A DNA stretch of 8,894 nt from an uncultured Desulfobacteraceae bacterium (GCA_937982505.1 CALJLV010000217.1:1-8894), one strand, 5' to 3'. Shown: positions 1 to 8,373, counted from the first letter of the stretch. Translations and numbers: made by a program. Notes: generated from the sequence alone by a model not told the origin.

Positions 1-44
1 CACCGAGATCTACACTCTTTCCCTACACGACGCTCTTCCGATCT
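1..44 (+). other. Illumina TruSeq/P5 sequencing adapter (artefact)
   Basis: These 44 bases match the 3' portion of the Illumina TruSeq universal (P5) adapter and read-1 primer site, ending in the diagnostic GCTCTTCCGATCT. Genomic sequence begins at base 45. Read on the minus strand, the adapter supplies the false tail DRKSVV and a TAG stop (23-25) to the frame entering from the right. That tail is a typical signature of adapter read-through in translated databases. The start of the window is therefore a contig end, and nothing biological should be inferred from these bases. Confidence 0.98.
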
Positions 45-787
45 GCGATGGGCCAGGGAAAATCGATGTCGGCCACGATCTCGTAGCCGATCTGGGGATG
101 GGTCTGGATCAGGGCGAATTCGATCTGCGTGAGCCGTGTCGGCTTGCTCAGGATCTCGGCCGGCACCGCGATTTTGCCCAGGTCGTGGATCATTCCGGCC
201 ATGCGGATCCCGGCGATCCGGTCGGCCGGCAGCGCCATCTCCTGGGCGATGGCCACGGCCAGGCAGGCCACCCGCCGCTGATGACCGGCCGTGTAAGGAT
301 CCCGCTTTTCCACCGTCAGGCTCATGGCGTGCACGATCCCTTCCACGGCCTTTTGAAGCTTGGCGGTGCGCTCTTCGACCTTGTCTTCCAGGGCGTGCCG
401 GTAGACCCGCTGGTCCAGCTCCAGTTGGCGCCGGCGCAGGGCGTTCTGCACGTTGATGACCAGCTCGTTGGAATGAAAGGGCTTGATGATGTACCCGTAG
501 GTGCCGGCCTCGATGGCCGCCACGGCGATGCCCGGGTCGTCCACCCCGGTGACCATGATCACCGCCATTTCCGCGTACTGCCCGCTGATGTGGCGCGCCA
601 GGTCGATGCCCGATTCCCCCGGCATTTCCACATCGCACAGGGCCAGTTCGAAGACGTCTTCCTGCAGGCGGTAGCGGGCCTCCTCGCTGCTGGCGCTCAC
701 GGTGCACTGGTGCCCGGCCCGGGACAGGATCCGCTGCAGCAGGTGCCGGATCAACTCGTCATCGTCAACGATCAGGATATGCGCCAT
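45..787 (-). CDS. Receiver/HD-GYP response regulator, 3' end missing (contig end)
   Basis: Predicted cytoplasmic response regulator whose output is a c-di-GMP phosphodiesterase of the HD-GYP type. An N-terminal receiver (about residues 3-118) has acidic residues D8-D10, phosphoacceptor D52 in CDVEMP, T80 and K102 in IKPF. A helical linker (about 120-150) leads into the HD-GYP domain, with H169 in AGHQRR, the HD pair H201-D202 in MIHDLGKIAVP, and H230 in THPQIGYEIV. Genomic sequence ends after about 247 codons, before the GYP loop, so that motif and its metal ligands cannot be checked; roughly 80 or more residues are missing. The ATG at 785-787 was chosen because the receiver begins there, it has GGGAGA (797-792) at normal spacing, and it lies 25 bases past the stop of the hybrid kinase, its probable partner in the same transcript. 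An in-frame ATG at 994 would add 69 unrelated residues overlapping the kinase. The function rests on the family; activity of this copy is inferred. Confidence 0.92.
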
Positions 788-812
788 GGAATCTCCCGCA
801 CGCCGGTCCAGA

Positions 813-2768
813 TCAAAGCGGCTCGGCCAGCAGGCCGGCCACCTTTTCCAGCAGTCCGCTGATGGTGAACGGTTTCTGAATGAAGGCGGCCCCCGGTTCG
901 AGCCATCCACCGCTGGATACGGCCCCGTCCGTGTAGCCGGACATGTACAGCACCCGGGCGCCGGGGTGAAGGGAGCGAATGCGGGCAAAGACATCCGGGC
1001 CTTTCATTTCCGGCATGACCACATCCGACAGCACCAGATCGAGCTCCTTCTCGAAGGCCGAGGCCCGCGCCAGGGCGTCGCCCACGTCCCGGGCCTCGAT
1101 CACCGTGTACCCGTGGCCGGCCAGGATGCGGCAGGCCATGCGGCGCACGATGGGGTCATCCTCCACCACCAGAACCGTGGCCGAGCCGGAAGGCCGCGCG
1201 GCGGCGTCCGGCCCCTGGGCTTCCACCGATGCGCCCTGGCCGCACAGGGCCAGGTAGACCTTGAAGGTCGAGCCATGACCCGGCTCGCTGTAGGCCCAGA
1301 TGTTGCCCCCGTGCTGCTTGACGATCCCATAGGAGGTGGCCAGCCCCAGGCCGGTCCCCTTGTCCCGGGTCTTGGTGGTGAAGAACGGCTCGAAGATCGA
1401 TTCCAGAATCCTGGGATCCATGCCGCAGCCCGTGTCGCTGACGGCGATCATGGCGTAGCGGCCGGGCGCCACCCCGGGCCGCCTGGCGCTGTAGGATTCG
1501 TCCAGGTCCACCGCGGCCGTCTCGATGGTCAGGGTCCCGCCCTCGGGCATGGCGTCGCGGGCGTTGACCGCCAGGTTCATCAGCACCTGTTCGATCTGGG
1601 CCGTGTCGGCCATGACGGGCAGGGCCGTGGGGGACAGCGCCAGTTTCAAGGCGACATCCTCTCCGATCACCCGTCGGATCAGCTTCTGGAAGCCGGTGAC
1701 GATCGCGTTGGCCTCGGTGGCCTCCACCTCCAAAACCTGCTTGCGGCTGAAGGCCAGAAGCTGGCGGGTGAGGTCCTTGGCCCGCTGGGCGGCCTGCTGC
1801 ACCTCTTCGAGCAGCTCGCGGTGGGGGTGGGTGGGCGCCGTCTCGGCCATCACCATCTGGGTGTAGCCGAGGATCACCGCCAGCAGGTTGTTGAAGTCGT
1901 GGGCCACCCCGCCGGCCAGGCGGCCCACGGATTCCAGGCGCTGGGCGTGGTGCAGCTGGTCTTCGAGTTCCCTGTGCTTCCTGGCCGCCTGCTGAAATTC
2001 GGTCATGTCCCGGATGATCATGCTGGTCTTGGCCCGGCCGCTGGCGTCGGTGAAAACCGTGGAGGTCACGTCGGCCTCGAAGCGGGTCTGATCGGCGCGC
2101 ACCATGGTGATGGCGCCGTGGAACTTGCCGTTGCGCTCCCGCCGCTGGAGGCCCGGGGCCAGGCGCGGATCGGCGGGGTCCACCAGGCCGTCGCGCCCCA
2201 GCCGCCGGATCTCCCCGGCCGTGCGGCCGAACATGCGGCAGGTGGCCGGATTGACCTCCAGGATGGCGCCGTCCGTGGCCGTCAGCAGGAGCGCGTCCAG
2301 GGAATTGTCGAAAAAGGAGCGATACTTGAGTTCGCTTTCGCGCAGGGCCTCCTCGGTGGCCTTGACCGCGGTGACGTCGTCCACGGCCATGACGGCCCGG
2401 ACCTGGCCGTTGATCCGCAGGGGCGAGGTTTTAAAGCGGATCCAGAGCCTGGCCAGCCCCTCGTCGCGCTCCAGGAGCATCTCGTCCCCCTGGGCGACCG
2501 GGGCCCCGCCCAGGCCCAGGGCGGCGCGAATGGATTCGAAGAGCCGGCACTTGGAGCAGGCCTCGCTGAAGCCGCAGCCGCGCGGGTCCTCGTGCCGGTT
2601 GCGGCAGGCGATCAGATCCCCGCATCGCTCTTGCCCCAAAGGGTCCGCACGCACGCCGAAGAGCGCCGACGCCGCCGGATTGGCATAGATGAGGCGTTGA
2701 TGGGCATCGAAGACCGCGATGCCCACGGGGCAAGCTTCCAAAACAGGCCACAATCGGGTTTCGGTCAT
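813..2768 (-). CDS. PAS-PAS hybrid histidine kinase with C-terminal receiver
   Basis: A 651-residue cytoplasmic hybrid sensor kinase with no signal peptide or membrane segment. Order: PAS 1 (about 9-139) carrying a cysteine-rich insert (C49, C55, C65, C71, C74); PAS 2 (about 143-259); HisKA with phosphoacceptor H290 in GGVAHDFNN; HATPase_c with N-box N402 (NARD), G1 DTGCGMD near 445, F-box FEPFFTT near 459 and G2 GTGLGL near 471; receiver (531-650) with E536-D538 acidic residues, phosphoacceptor D582 in LSDVVMPEM, S610 and K632 in IQKPF. All catalytic boxes look intact. The ATG at 2766-2768 is preferred because AGGGGA lies 9 bases upstream; a TTG at 2801 in the same frame is less likely. The gene lies 188 bases after the upstream HD-GYP gene, the largest gap in the unit, so it may have its own promoter. 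The receiver/HD-GYP gene 25 bases downstream is the obvious phosphotransfer target. The signal is unknown; the cysteines suggest metal or redox sensing, which is inference. Confidence 0.95.
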   Translation of the reverse strand: MTETRLWPVLEACPVGIAVFDAHQRLIYANPAASALFGVRADPLGQERCGDLIACRNRHEDPRGCGFSEACSKCRLFESIRAALGLGGAPVAQGDEMLLERDEGLARLWIRFKTSPLRINGQVRAVMAVDDVTAVKATEEALRESELKYRSFFDNSLDALLLTATDGAILEVNPATCRMFGRTAGEIRRLGRDGLVDPADPRLAPGLQRRERNGKFHGAITMVRADQTRFEADVTSTVFTDASGRAKTSMIIRDMTEFQQAARKHRELEDQLHHAQRLESVGRLAGGVAHDFNNLLAVILGYTQMVMAETAPTHPHRELLEEVQQAAQRAKDLTRQLLAFSRKQVLEVEATEANAIVTGFQKLIRRVIGEDVALKLALSPTALPVMADTAQIEQVLMNLAVNARDAMPEGGTLTIETAAVDLDESYSARRPGVAPGRYAMIAVSDTGCGMDPRILESIFEPFFTTKTRDKGTGLGLATSYGIVKQHGGNIWAYSEPGHGSTFKVYLALCGQGASVEAQGPDAAARPSGSATVLVVEDDPIVRRMACRILAGHGYTVIEARDVGDALARASAFEKELDLVLSDVVMPEMKGPDVFARIRSLHPGARVLYMSGYTDGAVSSGGWLEPGAAFIQKPFTISGLLEKVAGLLAEPL

Positions 2769-2841
2769 GACGCGTGATCCCCTGCCGGCATTGTCGCCCA
2801 AGCGCGTTGAATGGGTTGCGGAACCGAACTTTCAGAACCCC

Positions 2842-2890
2842 CGGATAACGAATCACCAATAACGAATAACCAATAACGGATAACGGATAA
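2842..2890. repeat. Seven tandem 7-bp repeats, consensus C(G/C)(A/G)ATAA
   Basis: Seven consecutive heptamers without gaps: CGGATAA, CGAATCA, CCAATAA, CGAATAA, CCAATAA, CGGATAA, CGGATAA. On the minus strand they read as TTATCCG/TTATTGG/TTATTCG units. Variation is confined mostly to positions 2 and 3 of the unit. The block lies between the stop of the upstream HD-GYP gene and the start of the hybrid kinase and is much more AT-rich than its surroundings. Its ends are sharp: CCC precedes and CACGCAT follows. It resembles heptanucleotide intergenic repeats that I recall from other deltaproteobacterial genomes. No function can be assigned from the sequence. Confidence 0.9.
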
Positions 2891-2956
2891 CACGCATATC
2901 CTAAAACGGCCCGCCTGTCATGCCTCTTGACCCGCCCCTCGGGGCCCCGGCGCGGA

Positions 2957-4010
<1,054 letters not shown>

Positions 4011-4018
<8 letters not shown>

Positions 4019-4388
4019 GATCCGGCTCCATGTAGGCGGCGATCTTGGCCAGCAGGTCCGGGATGCTGACCGGCTTGGAAATGTATCCGCGGCAGCCCGC
4101 CGCCAGGATCCGCTCCCGGTCCCCGGGCATGGCGTAGGCGGTCAGGGCCACCACCGGAATCCGGCGCGTGGACGGCTCCCCGGCCAGCCTGCGGGTGGCC
4201 GCGATCCCGTCCATCACCGGAAGCTGCACGTCCATGAGGATCAGATCCGGCTGGAATTCCCGGGCCATCCGCACGCCCTGGGCGCCGTCTCCGGCCTCGA
4301 TGACGCGGTAGCCCTTGAACTGCAGCACGTCCCGAAACAGTTTGCGGTTCTGGGGTTCGTCTTCGACAATCAGAATCAATTCGTTCAT
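4011..4388 (-). CDS. Stand-alone receiver-domain protein (DivK/CheY-like)
   Basis: A 125-residue protein that is all receiver: acidic pocket E9-D10-E11, phosphoacceptor D53 in LMDVQLPVMDG, T83 in ALTAYAMPGD and K105 in SKPVS. No output domain follows, so it should act by protein contact or as a phosphate sink or shuttle. The ALTA and GYISKP motifs resemble the DivK-type receivers often found beside hybrid or multi-PAS kinases. The ATG at 4386-4388 is preferred because the receiver starts there; two in-frame GTG codons 9 and 6 bases upstream are possible, and the ribosome site (GGTGGTG) is weak. The gene lies 65 bases after the large kinase stop, and its last 8 bases overlap the start of the HD-GYP gene. 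Its partners are probably the large kinase and that HD-GYP protein; this is inference from position. Confidence 0.94.
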
Positions 4389-4453
4389 GGTCACCACCCG
4401 TGGGGCCCGCCCTTGACCCGCCGATCCATCCGTTCGCGCCGGGCATCACCGAT

Positions 4454-7400
4454 TCAGCCTCGCGGCGCCGGGGCCCGCGGAAGGGTCACGTAAAACCGGC
4501 TTCCCTGGCCGTCGCCATCGCTTTCCACCCGAATCCGCCCCCCGTGCAGTTCAATCAGGTCCTTGCTCAGGGGAAGCCCCAGCCCGGTCCCGGAAGGTTT
4601 CATTTTCTGGGTGCCGTGGACCTGATAGAAGGGGTCGAAGATCCTTTTCTGATGCTCGGCGCGGATCCCCACGCCGCTGTCGGCGACGCAGATTTCAAGA
4701 ACATCGTCCCGGATGCCACCGCCGGCCGCATCCGGGTCCTGCGCCTTGAGATGCCTGGCCGACAGCCGCACGGATCCGCCGTCCGGGGTGAATTTCACCG
4801 CGTTGGAGAGCAGATTGAAAAGGATCTGCTTGACTTTGCGCTCGTCGGCCCGGATCTCCAGGTCCGAAACGTCCGCGGCGACCTGCGCCGTGAGGGTGAT
4901 GCGGTGCCTGGCCGCCTTTTCCCGGACCATGGTGAGGCTGCTGTCGATGAGGCTCGAAACGGCCACGGTGGACAGATCGAGCTCCATCTTGCCCGCCTCG
5001 ACCTTGGACAGGTCCAGGATGTCGTTGATCAGGGACAGCAGATGCCTGCCGCTGGCGAGGATATCGGCGACGTATTCGGCCTGCTTGTCGGTCAGGGCGC
5101 CGAAGTAGCGTTCGGCCAGGACCTCCGAAAAACCGATGATGGCATTCAGGGGGGTGCGCAGCTCGTGGGACATGCTGGCCAGAAAGTCGGACTTGGCCCG
5201 GTTGGCGTTTTCGGCGCTTTCCTTGGCCCGCTTGAGCTGTTCTTCATAGTGGAGGAGCTGGGTGATGTCCTCCTTGACGGCCACGAAGTTGGCGATCTCC
5301 CCTTGTTCGTTGCGCACCGGGGAAATGGAGGCCCGTTCCCAGTAGGTTTCGCCGTTCTTCTTGCGGTTGCAGAACTGGCCGTACCATTCGCGCCCGGAAA
5401 GGATCGTGGCCCACAGCTCCTGGTAGAAGGCCTTGGGCTGAGCCCCCGAATTCATGATCCGCGGATTTTTGCCGATGGCTTCCTGGACGGCGAAACCGGT
5501 CAACTGGGAAAATTTCGGATTGACATACTGGATCTTTCCCTGGACGTCGGTGATCACCACCGTGGCCGGACTCTGTTCGATGGCCCGGGAGAGCTTGCGC
5601 AAGGTTTCGTGGGCCTTTTTGCGCTCGATGACGATGCCGATCTGCTTGCCGATCTCCGCCATCAGGTCCATCAGGGAGACATTGGTGCTCTGCCGCCGGT
5701 CTGAAAAGAATTCGAGCACCGCGGTGACCTCGCCCCCCACGATGACCGGAAAGCCGAAGGCGCCGTGAACCGGCAGGGCGTCGGCAAACTGCTTGCGCAG
5801 AAAATCGGGGTGTAGGGCCATGTCTTCGATCCAGAGCGGCTTTCGGCTCTCGAGCACCTGGCCGATCATCCCCACCCCCGGGGTAAACACGGTCCTGGCG
5901 GTTTCTTCCATGAAAAGCCGGAATTTGCCCGGATCCTCCAGGTACCAGATGTCCAGCGAGACCAGCCTCTGGGGGGCTTGCTCGTCCGCGCCGTAGACGT
6001 GGCCCACCGGCCAGCCCAGGTAGCGGGCGATGCCTTCCACGGCCACCCGCAGCACGGCCTCGACGGTGGGGGCCGCATTGGCGGTGGAGGCCACGTCCTT
6101 GAGCAGTCCGATTCTTCTCTCGCTCTCCTTGAGGGCGCGTTCCACCGCCTTGCGGCCGCTGATGTCGTGGGCGATGCCCAGGGTGTAGAGAAACCGCTTG
6201 TCCGGCCGGGCGATCTGGCTGTCGGCCACATCCCAGTATCCCCGGGCCGACAGTTCCACGTGGCAATGATTCCGGGCATCGTCCTGCCCGGTGTCGCCCT
6301 GGCGCAGAAGCCGCACTTCGATGTTCCGGGTTCTGCGCTCCCCGATGCGCTTTTCCACCAGGTGGCGGCGGATCCGCTGGCGGTCGTCCGGGTGGATGAT
6401 CTTTTCGAAAGGCGTGCCGATCAGTTCTGCGGGCGCGTATCCCAACTGGCCCACCGCGCTGGAGATGAAGTCCACCGTGCCGTCCTGGCGGATGCGGTAG
6501 ATGATGTCCGGGGCCAGGTTCACCAGGGTGCGAAAACGCGCCTCGCTGTCGCGGAGGATCGCTTCGGCCTTGCGCCTTTCGGCCGCCTCCCGCTCGAGCT
6601 GGACGTTCTTGGCTTCCAGCTCCAGGGTGCGCGCCTGAACCAGCTCTTCGAGGTGCTCGCGATAATGGCGCAGGTCCTCCTCTGCCAGTTTGCGCTCGGT
6701 GATGTTTTCGTGGGCCACCACCACGCGCAGCGGCCCCGGTCCCTGGCAGCGGGTCACCCGGCCGATGAACCAGCGTTTTTCGGCGGGCGAATGGCAGGGA
6801 TACTCCAGGGCGAACTGGTCCCGTCCACCGCTCATCACCGCCTGGATCCCCTGCGCGAAGGCCAGGGCCATGGCCCGTGCGGCATCGTCCGCCACCGCCT
6901 GGCAGGCGGCGCAGTAGTCGGCCCCCTCGCAGACGTTGCGCCGCAGGGGCGGATTGGCGGCCGCGAAATCGCGCCAGGCCTTGTTGACCGCGACGATGGT
7001 GCCCTTCTCGTCGAGAACGGCGATGTGGGCCGTGAGCGAGTCGATGATCGACCGGGCGAAGCGCTCGGAGCGGGCCAGCTCCTCTTCCATGCGCCGGCGT
7101 TCGGTCATGTCCCGGGCCGCGGCCGAAGCGCCGATCACCTCGCCGGCCCGGTTTCTCACCGGCGAGACCGTCAGCGACACGTGAATTTGGCGACCGTCCT
7201 TGCGCAGGCGCACCGTCTCGTAGGGCTCGACGTGCAGTCCGCGCCGGATGCGCCGCAGATTTTCCGGCAGTTCGTTCTCGTTTTGCGGAGGAATGAGAAA
7301 CGACACGTTCCGGCCGAGGACCTCGGCGGCCGTATGCCCGTAGAGCCGCTCGGCCCCGGCGTTCCAGTACCCGACGCGACCCTGGAGGTCGATGCTGAGG

Positions 7401-7492
7401 ATGGCGTCGTCCGAGGACGCCACGATCGAGGCCAGTCTGAACAGGACCTCGTCGGACGGCGGCTGGGCCGGCGGGGCGCTTTCGGCAGTCAT
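4454..7492 (-). CDS. Multi-PAS/GAF sensor histidine kinase (1012 aa)
   Basis: A large cytoplasmic sensor kinase without membrane segments. Order: PAS 1 (about 15-133); PAS 2 (about 143-268) containing C188, C194, C197 and a YPCHSPxxxRWF motif (231-242); a coiled-coil rich in E, L and R (268-315); PAS 3 (316-450); GAF (about 462-625); PAS 4 (630-748, with VNPKFSQLTGF and EDIT); HisKA with phosphoacceptor H776 in MSHELRTPLN; HATPase_c with N-box N893/N897 (NLLSNAVKF), G1 DSGVGI near 938, F-box FDPFYQ near 952 and G2 GTGLGL near 968. There is no C-terminal receiver, so phosphate must pass in trans, most likely to the stand-alone receiver and receiver/HD-GYP proteins immediately downstream. The ATG at 7490-7492 has AGGT 7 bases upstream and begins 50 bases after the cytochrome stop. 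Ligands of the sensory domains are unknown. The proximity of a cytochrome gene and the cysteines hint at redox or respiratory input, which is inference. Confidence 0.96.
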   Translation of the reverse strand: MTAESAPPAQPPSDEVLFRLASIVASSDDAILSIDLQGRVGYWNAGAERLYGHTAAEVLGRNVSFLIPPQNENELPENLRRIRRGLHVEPYETVRLRKDGRQIHVSLTVSPVRNRAGEVIGASAAARDMTERRRMEEELARSERFARSIIDSLTAHIAVLDEKGTIVAVNKAWRDFAAANPPLRRNVCEGADYCAACQAVADDAARAMALAFAQGIQAVMSGGRDQFALEYPCHSPAEKRWFIGRVTRCQGPGPLRVVVAHENITERKLAEEDLRHYREHLEELVQARTLELEAKNVQLEREAAERRKAEAILRDSEARFRTLVNLAPDIIYRIRQDGTVDFISSAVGQLGYAPAELIGTPFEKIIHPDDRQRIRRHLVEKRIGERRTRNIEVRLLRQGDTGQDDARNHCHVELSARGYWDVADSQIARPDKRFLYTLGIAHDISGRKAVERALKESERRIGLLKDVASTANAAPTVEAVLRVAVEGIARYLGWPVGHVYGADEQAPQRLVSLDIWYLEDPGKFRLFMEETARTVFTPGVGMIGQVLESRKPLWIEDMALHPDFLRKQFADALPVHGAFGFPVIVGGEVTAVLEFFSDRRQSTNVSLMDLMAEIGKQIGIVIERKKAHETLRKLSRAIEQSPATVVITDVQGKIQYVNPKFSQLTGFAVQEAIGKNPRIMNSGAQPKAFYQELWATILSGREWYGQFCNRKKNGETYWERASISPVRNEQGEIANFVAVKEDITQLLHYEEQLKRAKESAENANRAKSDFLASMSHELRTPLNAIIGFSEVLAERYFGALTDKQAEYVADILASGRHLLSLINDILDLSKVEAGKMELDLSTVAVSSLIDSSLTMVREKAARHRITLTAQVAADVSDLEIRADERKVKQILFNLLSNAVKFTPDGGSVRLSARHLKAQDPDAAGGGIRDDVLEICVADSGVGIRAEHQKRIFDPFYQVHGTQKMKPSGTGLGLPLSKDLIELHGGRIRVESDGDGQGSRFYVTLPRAPAPRG

Positions 7493-7542
7493 CAGGGGTA
7501 CCTGGCAGGTCTCATGAATCGTTCACGACGGGATTGGGCGGC

Positions 7543-8034
7543 TCAATTGCCGAACATGGGGCCCTCGGGCCCCAGGTGGCAGGAATAGCATCCGAATCCA
7601 CGCCGTGTCAAAAGGCTGAAGCGTTTTTGGTCCAGGGCCCGGGCCATGGCCGGCACCAGGCGCTCGAGCTTGAGACGGGTGGTATCCGGATGGTGCTTGA
7701 ATTCCGGCCCCAGAAGCAGTTGCCCGCTGAGCCGCGGCAGGTAGGCCGTGGGCATCTCGAAACTGCCCACCCTGGCCCCCGGACCGTGGCACAGCCCGCA
7801 GTCGATGCGGGCATGGGTTGCCGGCCGCCAGGCGGCGAAAACCTCCCCGGCCAGGGGCAACACCACCTCGCGCATGTGGGCCTGGCGCTGCGCCAGGTCC
7901 ATCTCGCGCCAGGTGGGCCGCCCGGCCCGGGCATCGGCCGCGCCCATGCCTTTAGGGTGGCACGCGCACAACAGCGCCAGGGCCAGCGCCAGGGTCAGGC
8001 CGCCCCGGGTTCTTTTCCACGCGTCGTGGCTCAT
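7543..8034 (-). CDS. Di-heme c-type cytochrome, predicted lipoprotein
   Basis: A 163-residue predicted exported protein. The N-terminus has a basic region (KRTR, 7-10), a hydrophobic core (LTLALALALL, 13-22) and a lipobox-like LCAC (22-25), so C25 is the probable lipidated cysteine. Two CxxCH heme c attachment sites follow: C79-G-L-C-H83 and C149-Y-S-C-H153. Candidate distal ligands include M94 (FEMP), H114/H115 and M160 (GPMF); the sequence cannot decide. The protein should act in the periplasm as an electron carrier or heme sensor anchored to a membrane. The ATG at 8032-8034 has AGGAG at normal spacing and places the signal peptide correctly; the longer frame from 8139 would bury the signal sequence. 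It is the first gene of the leftward unit, 50 bases before the large kinase. I do not recognise a named cytochrome family. Function beyond heme binding is unknown. Confidence 0.88.
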   Translation of the reverse strand: MSHDAWKRTRGGLTLALALALLCACHPKGMGAADARAGRPTWREMDLAQRQAHMREVVLPLAGEVFAAWRPATHARIDCGLCHGPGARVGSFEMPTAYLPRLSGQLLLGPEFKHHPDTTRLKLERLVPAMARALDQKRFSLLTRRGFGCYSCHLGPEGPMFGN

Positions 8035-8160
8035 GGCACTTCTCCTGTGTTCCGGATCGGTCCGCTTGCCTTTGGGCCATCCGGCCTTATGGTGTTGAAA
8101 AGATCGCGACCACCGGGCGCCCCACGCCCCCGACCACAACCCTCCCCAAGGAGGTTTGCC
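8035..8160. promoter_or_regulatory. Divergent intergenic region between cytochrome and small membrane protein genes
   Basis: This 126-base gap separates the leftward signalling unit from the rightward small gene, so promoters for both directions are expected here. For the rightward gene, TTGCCT (8066-8071) and TATGGT (8088-8093), 16 bases apart, are a weak sigma70-like candidate. No convincing leftward promoter stands out by eye. CCGGAT (8052-8057) and ATCCGG (8079-8084) form an inverted repeat with a 21-base spacer, overlapping that candidate -35 region, and could be an operator. At this GC content such a short repeat is weak evidence. Confidence 0.35.
8141..8154 (+). promoter_or_regulatory. 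Shine-Dalgarno hairpin of the small membrane protein gene
   Basis: AAGGAGG (8148-8154) is a perfect Shine-Dalgarno 6 bases before the ATG at 8161 and decides that start. Its GGAGG (8150-8154) can pair with the CCTCC at 8141-8145 across a CCAA loop, giving a 5-bp hairpin with four G-C pairs. In the mRNA this could partly hide the ribosome site. The pairing is seen in sequence; a regulatory role is inference. Confidence 0.6.
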
Positions 8161-8373
8161 ATGAATTGGAAAGATTGCCTACAGGAAAAACGATCCAGCC
8201 GAGTGCTCGGCTTTCTGGCCATCCCCTTCGCCCTGGTGCTTCTGGCGCCGCTGATGCTGCTCTTTCCGGTCATCGGCCTCGTGCTGGGGGCCGCGGGGCT
8301 GGCCGCGGCGGCCGCCTTCATTCTGGCGCCCCAGAGCGCCGAATGCCGCCTGCTGAGCGAATCAGGCCGCTGA
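8161..8373 (+). CDS. Small hydrophobic membrane protein (70 aa), function unknown
   Basis: A 70-residue protein with a charged N-terminus (MNWKDCLQEKRSSR), then a nearly uninterrupted hydrophobic stretch (about 16-57, rich in L, A, V, G and P) that could form two closely spaced membrane helices with a break near P30 or P36. A short polar tail follows (SAECRLLSESGR). Support for a real gene is the perfect AAGGAGG 6 bases before the ATG, a sensible membrane topology, and its opposite orientation to the neighbouring unit. It lies between the divergent region and ssrA, with two GC stem-loops after its stop. I do not recognise a family. The composition would suit a small inner-membrane protein, but no role can be assigned. 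Confidence 0.75.
   Translation: MNWKDCLQEKRSSRVLGFLAIPFALVLLAPLMLLFPVIGLVLGAAGLAAAAAFILAPQSAECRLLSESGR

Noticed and set aside
702..2777. Long rightward open frame (691 codons) opposite the hybrid kinase
   Set aside because: It is antisense to a kinase with every catalytic box intact. Its translation is rich in G, H, Q, P and R with no domain, as expected from a third-position GC shadow.
2769..2801. TTG start at 2801 for the hybrid kinase
   Set aside because: It adds 11 residues that include the ribosome site of the ATG at 2768, which is the better start.
2842..2890. CRISPR array
   Set aside because: The units are 7 bp and directly adjacent, with no spacers and no cas genes in the window.
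4400..5704. Rightward open frame (434 codons) opposite the kinase core
   Set aside because: It overlaps the HisKA/HATPase coding region on the other strand and shows no motif.
5978..7588. Rightward open frame (536 codons) opposite the large kinase
   Set aside because: It is antisense to clear PAS/GAF coding sequence, with no ribosome site or recognisable domain, and biased composition typical of shadows.
7534..8160. In-frame upstream extension of the small membrane protein
   Set aside because: The extension is antisense to the cytochrome. The perfect Shine-Dalgarno 6 bases before 8161 fixes the start there.
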